NCBI GenBank assembly: GCA_026415985.1
Contig: JAOAGA010000009.1
Coordinates: forward strand, 1 to 33,426
Length of the DNA: 33,426 bases
Direction: 5' to 3'
From: Pseudomonadota bacterium
Lineage (GTDB): Bacteria > CALINM01
In this document: positions 9,139-17,730 of the stretch, piece after piece
How the letters are laid out: each line of letters starts with the position of its first letter
Numbering within the stretch: the stretch's first letter is position 1
Position numbers and translations under genes: made by a program
Notes under the pieces: model-generated
The model's database searches: none
The model's input: only the letters and a program-made list of their open reading frames with translations
Told to the model about the DNA's origin: nothing

Positions 9139-9990
9139 ATGGGAAGAAAAAACGTTAGAGCCCTTCTTGAAAAAGACAGAAAGAAAAAAACTTTTAAAAG
9201 GTTTTTGAAGAGGTTTGTTTTGTTTTTCTTTGTTTTTGGTTTGCTGATACTCTTTGCTACGCAGACCTATAGCCTTACAAAACCGATGTTTTCCAAAGAG
9301 TTATCTTATTTTACAAGGGATTTTTTAATGATAAAGGAGTTGGCAATAGTTGGGGTTAGTGATTATGCAGACAGAGAGATCAGAAGTTTTGTCAAGCCGA
9401 TTATTGATGTAAATCCAAACATTTTAACTTTTCCAGTTGAAAACATTAAGCTATTTCTTGCTACAAGACCTTATATAAGCAAAGCAGTGATAAGAAAAGA
9501 GCTACCTGACAGAATTGTTTTGGATATTAAAGAGAAGAAACCGGTAGCGATTTTTTTCGATGGAGAGTTAAAATTCCTTGACGAAAACGGGGAGATTATA
9601 AGACCGATGTCAGTAGGTGAAAACATTGATGTTCCCGTTATAAGCGTCGATGGTGTTGAAGATGAAATGAAAGCTAATTTACTAAAGATGGGATGTTACT
9701 TTATTCTTCTTGATAATCAGTCAACTCCCTATATCTTGCCTTCGGAGGTTAGATTGAACAGAAATTATATTGAGATAAAGAGTTTGGAGCTCAAGACTGC
9801 TAATAATTACATACCCTCGGTTTATATCAGTTATGATGAGTTGGAAAAAAAGATATTAAACCTAAAAAAACTCTGGACAGATATAGTTAATAAAAAGGAA
9901 AATATTGAGTATATTGATGCAAGATATAGTAAGGGAATATCTGTTAAACAAAAAAATATTTCAGAGGTAAAAGATGGCAAAAGGCAGTAG
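9139..9990 (+). CDS. ftsQ: Cell division protein FtsQ (POTRA domain)
   Basis: FtsQ is a bitopic divisome protein whose periplasmic POTRA domain recruits FtsL/FtsB and later proteins. The 283-residue protein has a strongly basic cytoplasmic tail of about 28 residues, one membrane helix (FVLFFFVFGLLILFATQTYSL), a POTRA domain starting near IKELAIVGVSDYADREIRSFV, and then the FtsQ-type IVLDIKEKKPVAIFFDGELKFLDENGEII. Sequence conservation is low, as is normal for this family, so position between ddl and ftsA supports the call. No clear ribosome binding site precedes the ATG, 3 bases after ddl. The last 17 bases overlap ftsA. Confidence 0.92.
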   Translation: MGRKNVRALLEKDRKKKTFKRFLKRFVLFFFVFGLLILFATQTYSLTKPMFSKELSYFTRDFLMIKELAIVGVSDYADREIRSFVKPIIDVNPNILTFPVENIKLFLATRPYISKAVIRKELPDRIVLDIKEKKPVAIFFDGELKFLDENGEIIRPMSVGENIDVPVISVDGVEDEMKANLLKMGCYFILLDNQSTPYILPSEVRLNRNYIEIKSLELKTANNYIPSVYISYDELEKKILNLKKLWTDIVNKKENIEYIDARYSKGISVKQKNISEVKDGKRQ

Positions 9991-11215
9991 CGATAGAATG
10001 ATAGTGGGACTTGATATTGGCACAACCAAGGTTTGTGCCATCGTGGGTGAGTTGGTTGATTCATCCTTGGAGATTGTCGGGGTAGGGATCGCACCCTCAA
10101 AGGGCATAAAAAGAGGTGTTGTAATAAATATAGATGAAACAGTAGACTCAATCAGAAAGGCTATTCATGAAGCAGAAGTTATGGCTGGCAACAAAATACA
10201 AAACGTCTATGTAGGTATAGCGGGTGGTCACATAAAAAGTTATAACAGTAATGGTGTAATAGCAATAAAAAGCAGAACTGTTACAGAGGCAGATAAAAGG
10301 AGGGCTATTGATGCAGCACAGGCTCTGAATATTCCTCTCGATAGAGAGATATTGCATGTTCTGCCTCAGGAGTATATTGTTGATAATCAGGACGGGATAA
10401 AAGAGCCACTGGGAATGAGTGGGGTAAGGCTTGAAGTTAAGGTTCATATCGTAACTGCTGCAGTGACCGCAGTTGAAAATGTTATAAAATGTTGCAAAAA
10501 AGCCGGGCTTGAAGTTCAGGATATTGTTCTTGAGCAGTTAGCAGCAAGTGAATCAGTTCTTACAGAGGATGAGAAAGATTTAGGGGTAGCTCTCGTTGAT
10601 ATGGGAGGTGGAACGACAGATATTGCTGTTTTCCACAATGGAAGCATAAAATATACATCAGTTTTAGCTATGGGGGGAAATCATATCACCAATGATATAG
10701 CAATAGGACTGAGAACTGCCACTCATGAAGCGGAGATGTTAAAGATAAAATACGGATCTGCCATGGGGGCTTTGGTAGATAAAGGTGAGATGGTAGAAGT
10801 TCCCTCTGTAGGGACCCGGAAAAATAAGATAATACCAAGAACAACCCTTGCAGATATTATAGAACCAAGAATGGAAGAGATTTTTGCCCTTGTAAACAGA
10901 GAGATAATGAAATCGGAGGTTAGCAATTACATCACCTCAGGAATGGTATTAACAGGTGGTGGCGCTCTTATGTATGGAACACTTGAGTTGGGGGAGCAGG
11001 TTTTTGGGATGCCCGTGAGAGTTGGAATTCCCAAGGTATCTGGTGTTGTAGATCTTGTGTCTTCACCACAACTTGCAACTGGAGTTGGTCTTGTAATTTA
11101 CGGGAGTAAACACTATTATAAAAGGATGAAAAGCTCAAAGGGCGACAACGGAGGCTGGAGCTTTGGCAAAATAGTGGAAAGGCTTAAAACTATTTTAAAA
11201 GATTTTTTTGAATAA
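9974..11215 (+). CDS. ftsA: Cell division protein FtsA (actin-like FtsZ membrane tether)
   Basis: FtsA polymerises at the membrane and anchors the FtsZ ring. The 413-residue protein has the actin-like phosphate 1 motif IVGLDIGTTKVCAIVGE, the 1C domain typical of FtsA, phosphate 2 ALVDMGGGTTDIAVF, and the adenosine motif MVLTGGGALM. The C-terminus GKIVERLKTILKDFFE after a variable linker looks like the amphipathic membrane-targeting helix. The start ATG overlaps ftsQ, and ftsZ follows after 19 bases with its own GAGGGGGG ribosome binding site. Confidence 0.97.
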   Translation: MAKGSSDRMIVGLDIGTTKVCAIVGELVDSSLEIVGVGIAPSKGIKRGVVINIDETVDSIRKAIHEAEVMAGNKIQNVYVGIAGGHIKSYNSNGVIAIKSRTVTEADKRRAIDAAQALNIPLDREILHVLPQEYIVDNQDGIKEPLGMSGVRLEVKVHIVTAAVTAVENVIKCCKKAGLEVQDIVLEQLAASESVLTEDEKDLGVALVDMGGGTTDIAVFHNGSIKYTSVLAMGGNHITNDIAIGLRTATHEAEMLKIKYGSAMGALVDKGEMVEVPSVGTRKNKIIPRTTLADIIEPRMEEIFALVNREIMKSEVSNYITSGMVLTGGGALMYGTLELGEQVFGMPVRVGIPKVSGVVDLVSSPQLATGVGLVIYGSKHYYKRMKSSKGDNGGWSFGKIVERLKTILKDFFE

Positions 11216-11234
11216 AAATCAGAGGGGGGCATAG

Positions 11235-12305
11235 ATGATCGAGGTCCAAAGAGAAGAAGTTTTTGAAGCCAAGATTAAGATATTTGGTGTTGGCGGAGCG
11301 GGAGGTAACGCTATTAATAATATGGTTAAGCAGGGAATAGAGGGCGTTGAGTTCTGGGTAGCCAATACCGATGCACAGGATATAGAAAAGTCCCTCGCTA
11401 CCTTTAAGCTTAAGTTGGGTGTCAGCAATAAGGGTTTGGGAGCGGGCGGAGATCCTGAGAGAGGTAAGGAAGCGGCCCTTGAGAGTATGGAAGACATAAA
11501 AAATGCCCTTATAGGCACAGACATGCTTTTTATAACCGCAGGAATGGGTGGCGGAACCGGAACGGGGGCATCTCCTATCATTGCAAAGGTGGCAAGAGAA
11601 CTTAATATTTTAACCGTTGCGGTTGTTACTAAACCTTTTGATTTTGAGGGAAAACTGAGAATGAACAGGGCTGAAAGTGGGCTTGAGGAGCTGAAAAAAA
11701 ATGTCGATGCCCTCATTACCATTCCCAATAACAGATTATTGGCGCTGGTGGACAAGTCAACCCCCCTGTTAAAGGCTTTTGGAATAGCAGATGATGTATT
11801 ATATCAGGCGGTAAGAGGTATTTCAGACCTGATAACCATAAACGGTCTTATAAATATTGATTTTGCCGATGTTCGATCTGTAATGCAGGAGACTGGAGTT
11901 GCCAGAATAGGTATCGGTGTTGCAGGCGGAGAAAGCAGGGCGAGAGAAGCAGCGGAAAAGGCCATATCAAACCCGCTACTTGAAGAAGTCAGCCTGCATG
12001 GATCTAAGGGATTACTGCTTAATATTACAGGTGGCTATGACTTAACTCTTGCTGAGGTTGAAGAGGCTGCAAATATCATAAAGGCAACGGCAAGAGAAGA
12101 TGCAAACATCAGGTTTGGTGCCATTATTGATGAAAATATGAATGAATCAATAAGAATAACAGTTGTGGCAACTGGTTTTGATGGCGCTGAAAAAAAAGAG
12201 TATTATTCATATAAGGGTAGGACTAAAAGACCAATAGTTATTAATGAAGACGTTCCCGATGAAGTCCTTGATATACCAGCCTATGTGAGATGGAATGTTG
12301 ATTAG
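11235..12305 (+). CDS. ftsZ: Cell division GTPase FtsZ, short C-terminal linker
   Basis: FtsZ is the tubulin homologue that forms the division ring. GTPase motifs are clear: FGVGGAGGNAINNM, the signature ITAGMGGGTGTGASP, the RAESGLEEL region, and the T7 loop NIDFADVRSVM containing catalytic aspartates. The globular core ends around ITVVATGF. The conserved C-terminal peptide LDIPAYVRWNVD, which binds FtsA and other partners, follows after only about 20-25 residues, whereas many bacteria have a linker of about 50 or more. At 356 residues it is a short FtsZ. It is the last dcw gene; I saw no convincing hairpin terminator in the 84 bases after it. Confidence 0.98.
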   Translation: MIEVQREEVFEAKIKIFGVGGAGGNAINNMVKQGIEGVEFWVANTDAQDIEKSLATFKLKLGVSNKGLGAGGDPERGKEAALESMEDIKNALIGTDMLFITAGMGGGTGTGASPIIAKVARELNILTVAVVTKPFDFEGKLRMNRAESGLEELKKNVDALITIPNNRLLALVDKSTPLLKAFGIADDVLYQAVRGISDLITINGLINIDFADVRSVMQETGVARIGIGVAGGESRAREAAEKAISNPLLEEVSLHGSKGLLLNITGGYDLTLAEVEEAANIIKATAREDANIRFGAIIDENMNESIRITVVATGFDGAEKKEYYSYKGRTKRPIVINEDVPDEVLDIPAYVRWNVD

Positions 12306-12389
12306 TCCCTAATTTGTTTCAGATAAAAAGGGGATATTTAGATTTAATCACCTCGGTCTTCATAGAATTTCTTATGTGGGGTTTAAAAA

Positions 12390-13784
12390 ATAAATAAAGT
12401 TTTATCACCAGACTTTTTTAACCTAAGAAAAGAGATTTTAAGTCAGGAAAAAGGAGAAAAGGGAAGGAGGGGGTTACTTAACGTAGCTCTTTTTTATCCC
12501 AATACTTACAACGTTGGAATAAGTACTTTAGCTTTTCACAGGATTTTTGAGCTAACAAAAAGGGTTGCAGAAACAGGAGTTACCCGGTTTTTTTTAGAAG
12601 GTAATAAGGATAAAAAGGTCTTTTCGTTAGATAATTTTTTCGGTATTAATGATTCACAAATAATTGCCTTCTTCTTTTCCTATGAGCTTGATTATCTCAA
12701 TGTAATAAAAACCCTTAAACTCCTTTCTATCCCTTTAATATCGGCTGAACGAAAAAGTTCCCATCCTTTGATAATAGGCGGGGGTACCGCCATAACCGGA
12801 AACCCGGAAACTTTCAGAGATGTTCTTGATGTGATTTTCACAGGTGAGGCAGAAGAGAGTTATATTAGTTTTCTGAATCTTGTTCTTGCAGAAAAAAAGA
12901 AAGAAAAAATATTAGAAACTTCAGCTAAGATTAAAGGGGTCTTTGTTCCCACAATAAGCTCCGTTTATAAAAAAGTTTATTACAAAAATTTCCCCGAAGA
13001 TTTTTCTGAAAGTGTATTTTTTACACCAAGAGGGGAGTTTGGGGAATGCAAGTTAATAGAGCTTACAAGAGGATGTCCTGCAAAATGTAAATTCTGCATA
13101 TCGAGAACACTTTATAGCCCACCGAGATTTGCCGATAAAGATTTAGTTAAGGATGTCGTAAAAGAAAGCAAAATTAATAAAATAGGGTTATTAGGGGCAA
13201 GTGTATCCTATCATCCTGATATTAAAGAGATTATGGAGTTCATAATAAAAGAAGGGAGAATTTTTTCCATATCTTCTCTCAGAGCAGATAAGGTTGATAA
13301 TGATTTTTTAGAGCTTTTATACAGAGGTGGGAACAGAACAATTACGATAGCACCGGAAGCAGGTACCGAGAGGTTGAGAAAATTAATAGAAAAGGGCATA
13401 AGCGAAGAAGATATTGAGAAAACGATAGAGTTATCTCTAAAAAAGGGGTTTTCCGGGATTAGGTTATATTTTATGATTGGTCTTCCTGAAGAGACAGAAG
13501 AAGATATAGTGGCAATAGTTAATATAGGAAAAAGAATAAAACTGATAGAGAGTCATATGAAGAAAAGATTTATAAAAAGGTCCTTTACAATCAGTCCCTT
13601 TGTTCCTAAAAGGAATACAGCCTTTTCCTGTTACCCTATGGAAGAGGTTAAAGTTCTCTCAGAAAAAATAAACTATCTTAGAAAAAGGCTTTCTTCTGAA
13701 GGCATTGAAGTTTTATATGATCCCCCGAAGACTGCAAGATTAGAATATGATCTATCAAGACATAATATTTTAACTCAGATTTAA
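12390..13784 (+). CDS. B12-binding-domain radical SAM protein, 5' end lacks a canonical start
   Basis: This radical SAM enzyme has an N-terminal cobalamin-binding-like domain. The ORF track starts at a TTG (12768), but the frame is open back to 12387 and encodes clear family sequence: LLNVALFYPNTYNVGISTLAFHRIFEL, then SQIIAFFFSYELDYLNVIKTL, HPLIIGGGTAITGNPE and FTGEAEESY. The [4Fe-4S] motif is ELTRGCPAKCKFCISR, a CxxxCxxC, followed by TIAPEAGTERLRKLIEKG. No ATG, GTG or TTG occurs in frame between 12387 and 12767. An ATG at 12374 would join this frame if one A were removed from the A6 run at 12385-12390, giving MWGLKINKVLSPDFF. The gene may therefore carry an indel or use an unusual start. Genes of this family follow ftsZ in some other bacteria; substrate unknown. 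Confidence 0.8.
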   Translation: MNKVLSPDFFNLRKEILSQEKGEKGRRGLLNVALFYPNTYNVGISTLAFHRIFELTKRVAETGVTRFFLEGNKDKKVFSLDNFFGINDSQIIAFFFSYELDYLNVIKTLKLLSIPLISAERKSSHPLIIGGGTAITGNPETFRDVLDVIFTGEAEESYISFLNLVLAEKKKEKILETSAKIKGVFVPTISSVYKKVYYKNFPEDFSESVFFTPRGEFGECKLIELTRGCPAKCKFCISRTLYSPPRFADKDLVKDVVKESKINKIGLLGASVSYHPDIKEIMEFIIKEGRIFSISSLRADKVDNDFLELLYRGGNRTITIAPEAGTERLRKLIEKGISEEDIEKTIELSLKKGFSGIRLYFMIGLPEETEEDIVAIVNIGKRIKLIESHMKKRFIKRSFTISPFVPKRNTAFSCYPMEEVKVLSEKINYLRKRLSSEGIEVLYDPPKTARLEYDLSRHNILTQI

Positions 13785-13844
13785 TGGCGGTTGACTAAAA
13801 AATTCTCAGGCAACAGGCAATGGTTATTTGGTAACTCATTTTTG

Positions 13845-13873
13845 TTGATTTTTAAAGCATATCTATCTAAAAT
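13845..13873 (+). promoter_or_regulatory. Predicted sigma70-type promoter of the lysA-dap operon
   Basis: TTGATT (13845-13850) and TAAAAT (13868-13873) are separated by 17 bases, placing a transcription start near 13880 and a leader of about 24 bases before lysA. The leader is too short for a lysine riboswitch. The promoter lies in the 119-base gap after the radical SAM gene, one of the longest on the + strand. Confidence 0.5.
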
Positions 13874-13903
13874 TTAAAAATAATTTTTTACAGGAGGTCT
13901 GGT

Positions 13904-15151
13904 TTGCATTATTTTAACTATAACAATAATGAGATGTATTGTGAAGATGTACCTATTAGTAAGCTTGTAAAAAAGTTTGGAACACCACTTTATGTTTACA
14001 GCGGCAAGACTCTTTTAAGACACTATAAGGCCTTTGATGAATCTTTTAAGCCCCATAAACATATAATTTGTTATTCCGTAAAGGCTAATAGCAATATTGC
14101 CATTTTAAACCTTTTTGCAAAAGAAGGATCTGGTTTTGATATTGTTTCAGGCGGAGAGTTGTATAGGGCGATAAAGGCGGGAGGGGATCCTCAGAAAATT
14201 GTTTTCTCAGGGGTTGGGAAAACCGATGAAGAGATAGAAATGGCCCTCTCAAAAGATATTCTCATGTTTAATGTGGAGTCTGAATCGGAGTTATATGCCA
14301 TTAATAGTGTTGCAGATAGATTAAACAAAAAAGCCCCTATATCTTTAAGAATTAACCCGGATGTTAACCCCCTTACACACCCCTATATATCAACGGGGCT
14401 TAAGAAAAACAAGTTTGGTATCCCCTATGAGAGTGCCTTGGAAACTTATCTGAAGGCAAAAAAACTAAAAAATATAGAGATTGTTGGTATTGACTGTCAC
14501 ATAGGCTCGCAGATTACCCAGCTTTCGCCCTTTCTTGAAGCAATTGATAAGATTAAGGCTTTAATGAAGGAGCTTGAAAGAAATGGTATAGAGGTTAAGT
14601 ATATTGATTTGGGTGGAGGGCTTGGTATCAGCTACAAGGATGAAGATCCACCTCACCCCAATGAGTATGGAGAGGCGGTCTTGAAAAGGTTTGAAAAGAT
14701 TGATAAAACCCTTATTTTTGAGCCCGGAAGGGTTATAGTAGGTAATGCGGGTATTCATGTTACAAGGGTTCTTTATACAAAGGAAAATACAGAGAAAAAG
14801 TTTGTAATTGTCGATTCCGCAATGAATGATTTAGCAAGGCCTGCTCTATATGGTTCCTATCACTCAATTCTTCCTATGAATAAGAAGGACGGAGAAAATG
14901 ATGTCTATGATGTTGTAGGACCTGTTTGTGAATCTACTGACTTTTTTGCCAAAGACAGGAGCCTGCCAAAACTTGAAAGAGACGATTATCTTTGTATTTT
15001 TAGCGCAGGTGCCTACGGGTTTTCAATGTCTTCTAACTATAATTCACGCAGGAAATCGGCAGAAGTACTTGTAATGGGCGATAAATATTATCTGATCAGG
15101 GAAAGAGACACTTTTGAAGATTTGATCGCCAAAGAAAAAATTCCTCAGTAA
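13904..15151 (+). CDS. lysA: Diaminopimelate decarboxylase
   Basis: LysA decarboxylates meso-diaminopimelate to L-lysine using PLP. The 415-residue fold-III enzyme has the PLP lysine in CYSVKANSN (Lys60), FDIVSGGEL, RINPDVNPLTHPYISTGLKKNKFG, DCHIGSQI, the glycine-rich DLGGGLGISY phosphate loop, EPGRVIVGNAG, and the catalytic cysteine region GPVCESTDFFAKDR, followed by GAYGFSMSSNYNSR. Translation starts at a TTG with GGAGG 6 bases upstream. It heads a lysA-dapF-dapA-dapB operon driven by its own promoter. Confidence 0.97.
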   Translation: MHYFNYNNNEMYCEDVPISKLVKKFGTPLYVYSGKTLLRHYKAFDESFKPHKHIICYSVKANSNIAILNLFAKEGSGFDIVSGGELYRAIKAGGDPQKIVFSGVGKTDEEIEMALSKDILMFNVESESELYAINSVADRLNKKAPISLRINPDVNPLTHPYISTGLKKNKFGIPYESALETYLKAKKLKNIEIVGIDCHIGSQITQLSPFLEAIDKIKALMKELERNGIEVKYIDLGGGLGISYKDEDPPHPNEYGEAVLKRFEKIDKTLIFEPGRVIVGNAGIHVTRVLYTKENTEKKFVIVDSAMNDLARPALYGSYHSILPMNKKDGENDVYDVVGPVCESTDFFAKDRSLPKLERDDYLCIFSAGAYGFSMSSNYNSRRKSAEVLVMGDKYYLIRERDTFEDLIAKEKIPQ

Positions 15152-15160
15152 GGAATAGCT

Positions 15161-15982
15161 ATGGAAAAGATGCATTTTTATAAACTAAGTGGCTCTGGTA
15201 ATGATTTTATTATTATAGATAACCTGAATGGTGAGTATCCCTTTGATTTTTTCAGAGGTATTGTTACGAAAGTAACCAGCAGAAATAACGGTGTCGGTGC
15301 TGACGGTTTAATAATCCTGAACAAAGATGATGAAGTGGACTTCAGGTGGGATTTTTTTAACTCCGATGGAAGTGTTGCTGAGATGTGTGGTAATGGCGCA
15401 AGATGTGCAGGCAGAATATACTCTATTATTTCCGGAAAAAACAGTATTGTATTTAAAACTATTGCTGGCAGGATAGATGCTCAAATCAATGGTGACATTG
15501 TGAAAGTAAGGTTACCTGATCCAACCGATTATTCCGAAGAGATAAAATTAGAGATAGATGGCAAGTTTTGCAGAGGTAGCTTTATCAATACGGGTGTTCC
15601 CCATTTTGTCGTTGAGGTAGAAGATATAGAGAGTTTTCCCGTAAAGGAGATTGGTAATAAGATAAGATTTCATAATGTATTCTCGCCAAGAGGAACTAAT
15701 GTAAACTTTGTGAAATATCTTGGTAATGACACAATAAAAGTCAGAACTTATGAAAGAGGTGTGGAAGACGAGACCCTTGCCTGCGGAACAGGAGCCTGTG
15801 CATCTGCCCTTGTTTTTGGGAAAAGAGGGCTCATTGCTGACAGGGCTAATATAATTACTTCTGGTGGTGAGAGATTGTCGGTCTATTTTAAGATAGAAGG
15901 AGAGAAGTTTTCTAATGTATATTTAGAGGGCAGGGTCAGACTGATATGTGAAGGAGATATTTTTCTGAAGGAACTTAACTAA
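15161..15982 (+). CDS. dapF: Diaminopimelate epimerase
   Basis: DapF interconverts LL- and meso-diaminopimelate, supplying both LysA and the peptidoglycan ligase MurE. The 273-residue protein has KLSGSGNDFIIID at the N-terminus, one active-site cysteine in EMCGNGARCAGR and the other in ETLACGTGACASA, plus FSPRGTNVNFV and VRTYERGVEDETLACG. Both catalytic cysteines are in place, so it should be active. It begins at an ATG 9 bases after lysA. Confidence 0.97.
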   Translation: MEKMHFYKLSGSGNDFIIIDNLNGEYPFDFFRGIVTKVTSRNNGVGADGLIILNKDDEVDFRWDFFNSDGSVAEMCGNGARCAGRIYSIISGKNSIVFKTIAGRIDAQINGDIVKVRLPDPTDYSEEIKLEIDGKFCRGSFINTGVPHFVVEVEDIESFPVKEIGNKIRFHNVFSPRGTNVNFVKYLGNDTIKVRTYERGVEDETLACGTGACASALVFGKRGLIADRANIITSGGERLSVYFKIEGEKFSNVYLEGRVRLICEGDIFLKELN

Positions 15983-16025
15983 AGTTTAAGGGGTAAAGGC
16001 TAACAACTAAAAACAGGAGATAATT

Positions 16026-16907
16026 ATGTTTAAAGGTGCAATAACCGCAATAGTTACACCTTTTAAAGAAGGAGAGGTAGACTGGAAATCTTTTGAAAAA
16101 CTTATTGAGTTTCAGATTAAGGAAGGGATTAATGGTATTGTTCCCTGTGGTACGACAGGTGAGTCTGCCACACTTTCTTACGAGGAACATAACAAGGTAA
16201 TAGAGTTTACTGTGAAAAAGGTCAAAAAAAGAGTTCCCGTTATAGCGGGTACCGGGGCTAATAGCACGGAGGAGGCAATAGAGTTAACAGAACATGCGAA
16301 AAAGGCTGGTGCATCCGCGTCTTTGCAGGTTTGTCCCTACTACAATAAACCAACACAGGAGGGGCTGTACAGACATTTCAAAAAGATTGCCGAGACCGTA
16401 GATATTCCCATAGTCCTTTACAATATTCCCGGCAGGACAGGAATCAATATGCAACCTGATACCATCATAAGATTATCTGAAATACCAAATATTGTAGCGA
16501 TAAAAGAGGCAAGCGGTAGTCTTGACCAGGTAACAGAAATCATAAAAGGGGTTAAGAAAAAAAACTTTACTGTCCTTTCAGGTGATGATTCTCTGACGCT
16601 ACCTATGATGTCAGTAGGGGCAAAAGGTGTCATATCAGTGGCATCAAATATAATCCCTAAAAAGATATCAAAAATGGTAAAAGACTATCTGGATGGAAAG
16701 ACAGAATTGGCTATGAAGGCTCACTTAGATCTTTACGAGTTAATGAAAACACTTTTTATTGAAACAAATCCGATACCTGTCAAATCTGCCCTGAGTCTGA
16801 TGGGAATGATTAAAGAAGAGTTCAGATTACCTCTATGTGAGATGTCTCCGCAAAACAAAGAGAGATTAAGAAAGGTTTTGGTTAAATATAAAATTATAAA
16901 GGAGTAG
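16026..16907 (+). CDS. dapA: 4-hydroxy-tetrahydrodipicolinate synthase
   Basis: DapA condenses pyruvate with aspartate semialdehyde, the first committed step to diaminopimelate and lysine. This 293-residue class I aldolase-like enzyme has GAITAIVTPF, the substrate loop VPCGTTGESATL, the catalytic tyrosine in VLYNIPGRTG, the Schiff-base lysine in IVAIKEASGS, and LSGDDSLTLPMMSVGAKGVISVASN. It starts at an ATG with AGGAGA upstream in a 43-base gap after dapF, and dapB follows after 4 bases. Confidence 0.97.
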   Translation: MFKGAITAIVTPFKEGEVDWKSFEKLIEFQIKEGINGIVPCGTTGESATLSYEEHNKVIEFTVKKVKKRVPVIAGTGANSTEEAIELTEHAKKAGASASLQVCPYYNKPTQEGLYRHFKKIAETVDIPIVLYNIPGRTGINMQPDTIIRLSEIPNIVAIKEASGSLDQVTEIIKGVKKKNFTVLSGDDSLTLPMMSVGAKGVISVASNIIPKKISKMVKDYLDGKTELAMKAHLDLYELMKTLFIETNPIPVKSALSLMGMIKEEFRLPLCEMSPQNKERLRKVLVKYKIIKE

Positions 16908-16911
16908 TAAG

Positions 16912-17712
16912 GTGATAAAGGTTATAGTTTTGGGTGCCTGTGGCAGAATGGGAAGCACCATAATGCGTCTTGTCGAAGAAGATAAGGATCTTGTTTTGTT
17001 CGGAGCGATAGAAAGACCAGATTCTCCTTTTATAGGAGAGTCCGCCGAACGTTTTGGTGGTGCTAAGGATATTAAGATTACAAGTTCTTTGAAGGATATA
17101 GCAGGTAAAGATACGGTTATTGTAGATTTTACTCACATAGATGCTACCCGGGAGAATATTAAGATAGCAAGCGATAAGGGGTCGCCTATGGTTATAGGGA
17201 CAACCGGTTTTAGCTCTGATGAAACAAAGCTCATAGCAGATATGGCAAAAAAAAGTTTTCCCTGTGTTTTGTCTCCCAATATGAGTTTGGGGGTTAACGT
17301 GCTTTTTAAACTGGTATATGAGACAGCAAAACTTTTAACCGATGAGTATAATGTTGAGATAGTAGAGATACATCATAACAAAAAGAAGGATGCACCAAGC
17401 GGAACTGCGGTTAAATTAGGTCAGGTTGTAGCCGAAGCCTTAGGGTGGGACTATGATGAAACTGCCGTTTATGAAAGAAAAGGGATGGTTGGCGAAAGAA
17501 AGAAGAAAGAGATTGGTATGCAAACGCTCAGGGCGGGAGATGTAGTTGGAGAGCATACGGTAATATTCGGTGGCATGGGGGAAAGGATAGAGCTTACCCA
17601 TAGAGCCCACAGCAGAGAAAACTTTGCAAGAGGTGCCATAAGGGCGGTGAAATGGGTTTATAACAGAGAAAATGGCTTCTATACGATGAAGGATGTATTG
17701 GGTATAAATTAG
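16912..17712 (+). CDS. dapB: 4-hydroxy-tetrahydrodipicolinate reductase
   Basis: DapB reduces the DapA product with NAD(P)H. The 266-residue protein has the Rossmann motif VLGACGRMGSTI, VIVDFTHIDA, VIGTTGFSSDE, SPNMSLGVNVLF, and the catalytic EIHHNKKKDAPSGTAVKLG, followed by MQTLRAGDVVGEHTVIFGGMGERIELTHRAHSR. It starts at a GTG 4 bases after dapA, overlapping the end of its operon neighbour's ribosome binding site region (AAGGAGTAGTAAG). All catalytic residues are present. Confidence 0.97.
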   Translation: MIKVIVLGACGRMGSTIMRLVEEDKDLVLFGAIERPDSPFIGESAERFGGAKDIKITSSLKDIAGKDTVIVDFTHIDATRENIKIASDKGSPMVIGTTGFSSDETKLIADMAKKSFPCVLSPNMSLGVNVLFKLVYETAKLLTDEYNVEIVEIHHNKKKDAPSGTAVKLGQVVAEALGWDYDETAVYERKGMVGERKKKEIGMQTLRAGDVVGEHTVIFGGMGERIELTHRAHSRENFARGAIRAVKWVYNRENGFYTMKDVLGIN

Positions 17713-17730
17713 CAGAGGCTGTTATTATAA

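Noticed and set aside
11219-11755. 178-residue minus-strand ORF opposite ftsZ
   Set aside because: It lies wholly inside ftsZ, is of low complexity (Ser, Pro, Ala, Leu runs) typical of an antisense shadow, and matches no family I know.
12306-12360. Possible terminator after ftsZ (TCCCTA ... AGGGGAT)
   Set aside because: The stem is short and imperfect, the loop is about 20 bases, and no T run follows.
13792-13797. TTGACT as a -35 box upstream of lysA
   Set aside because: No acceptable -10 sequence occurs at 16-18 bases; the TTGATT/TAAAAT pair further on is better.
13785-13903. Possible lysine riboswitch before lysA
   Set aside because: The whole gap is 119 bases and the predicted leader about 24 bases, with no paired-stem architecture resembling the L box.
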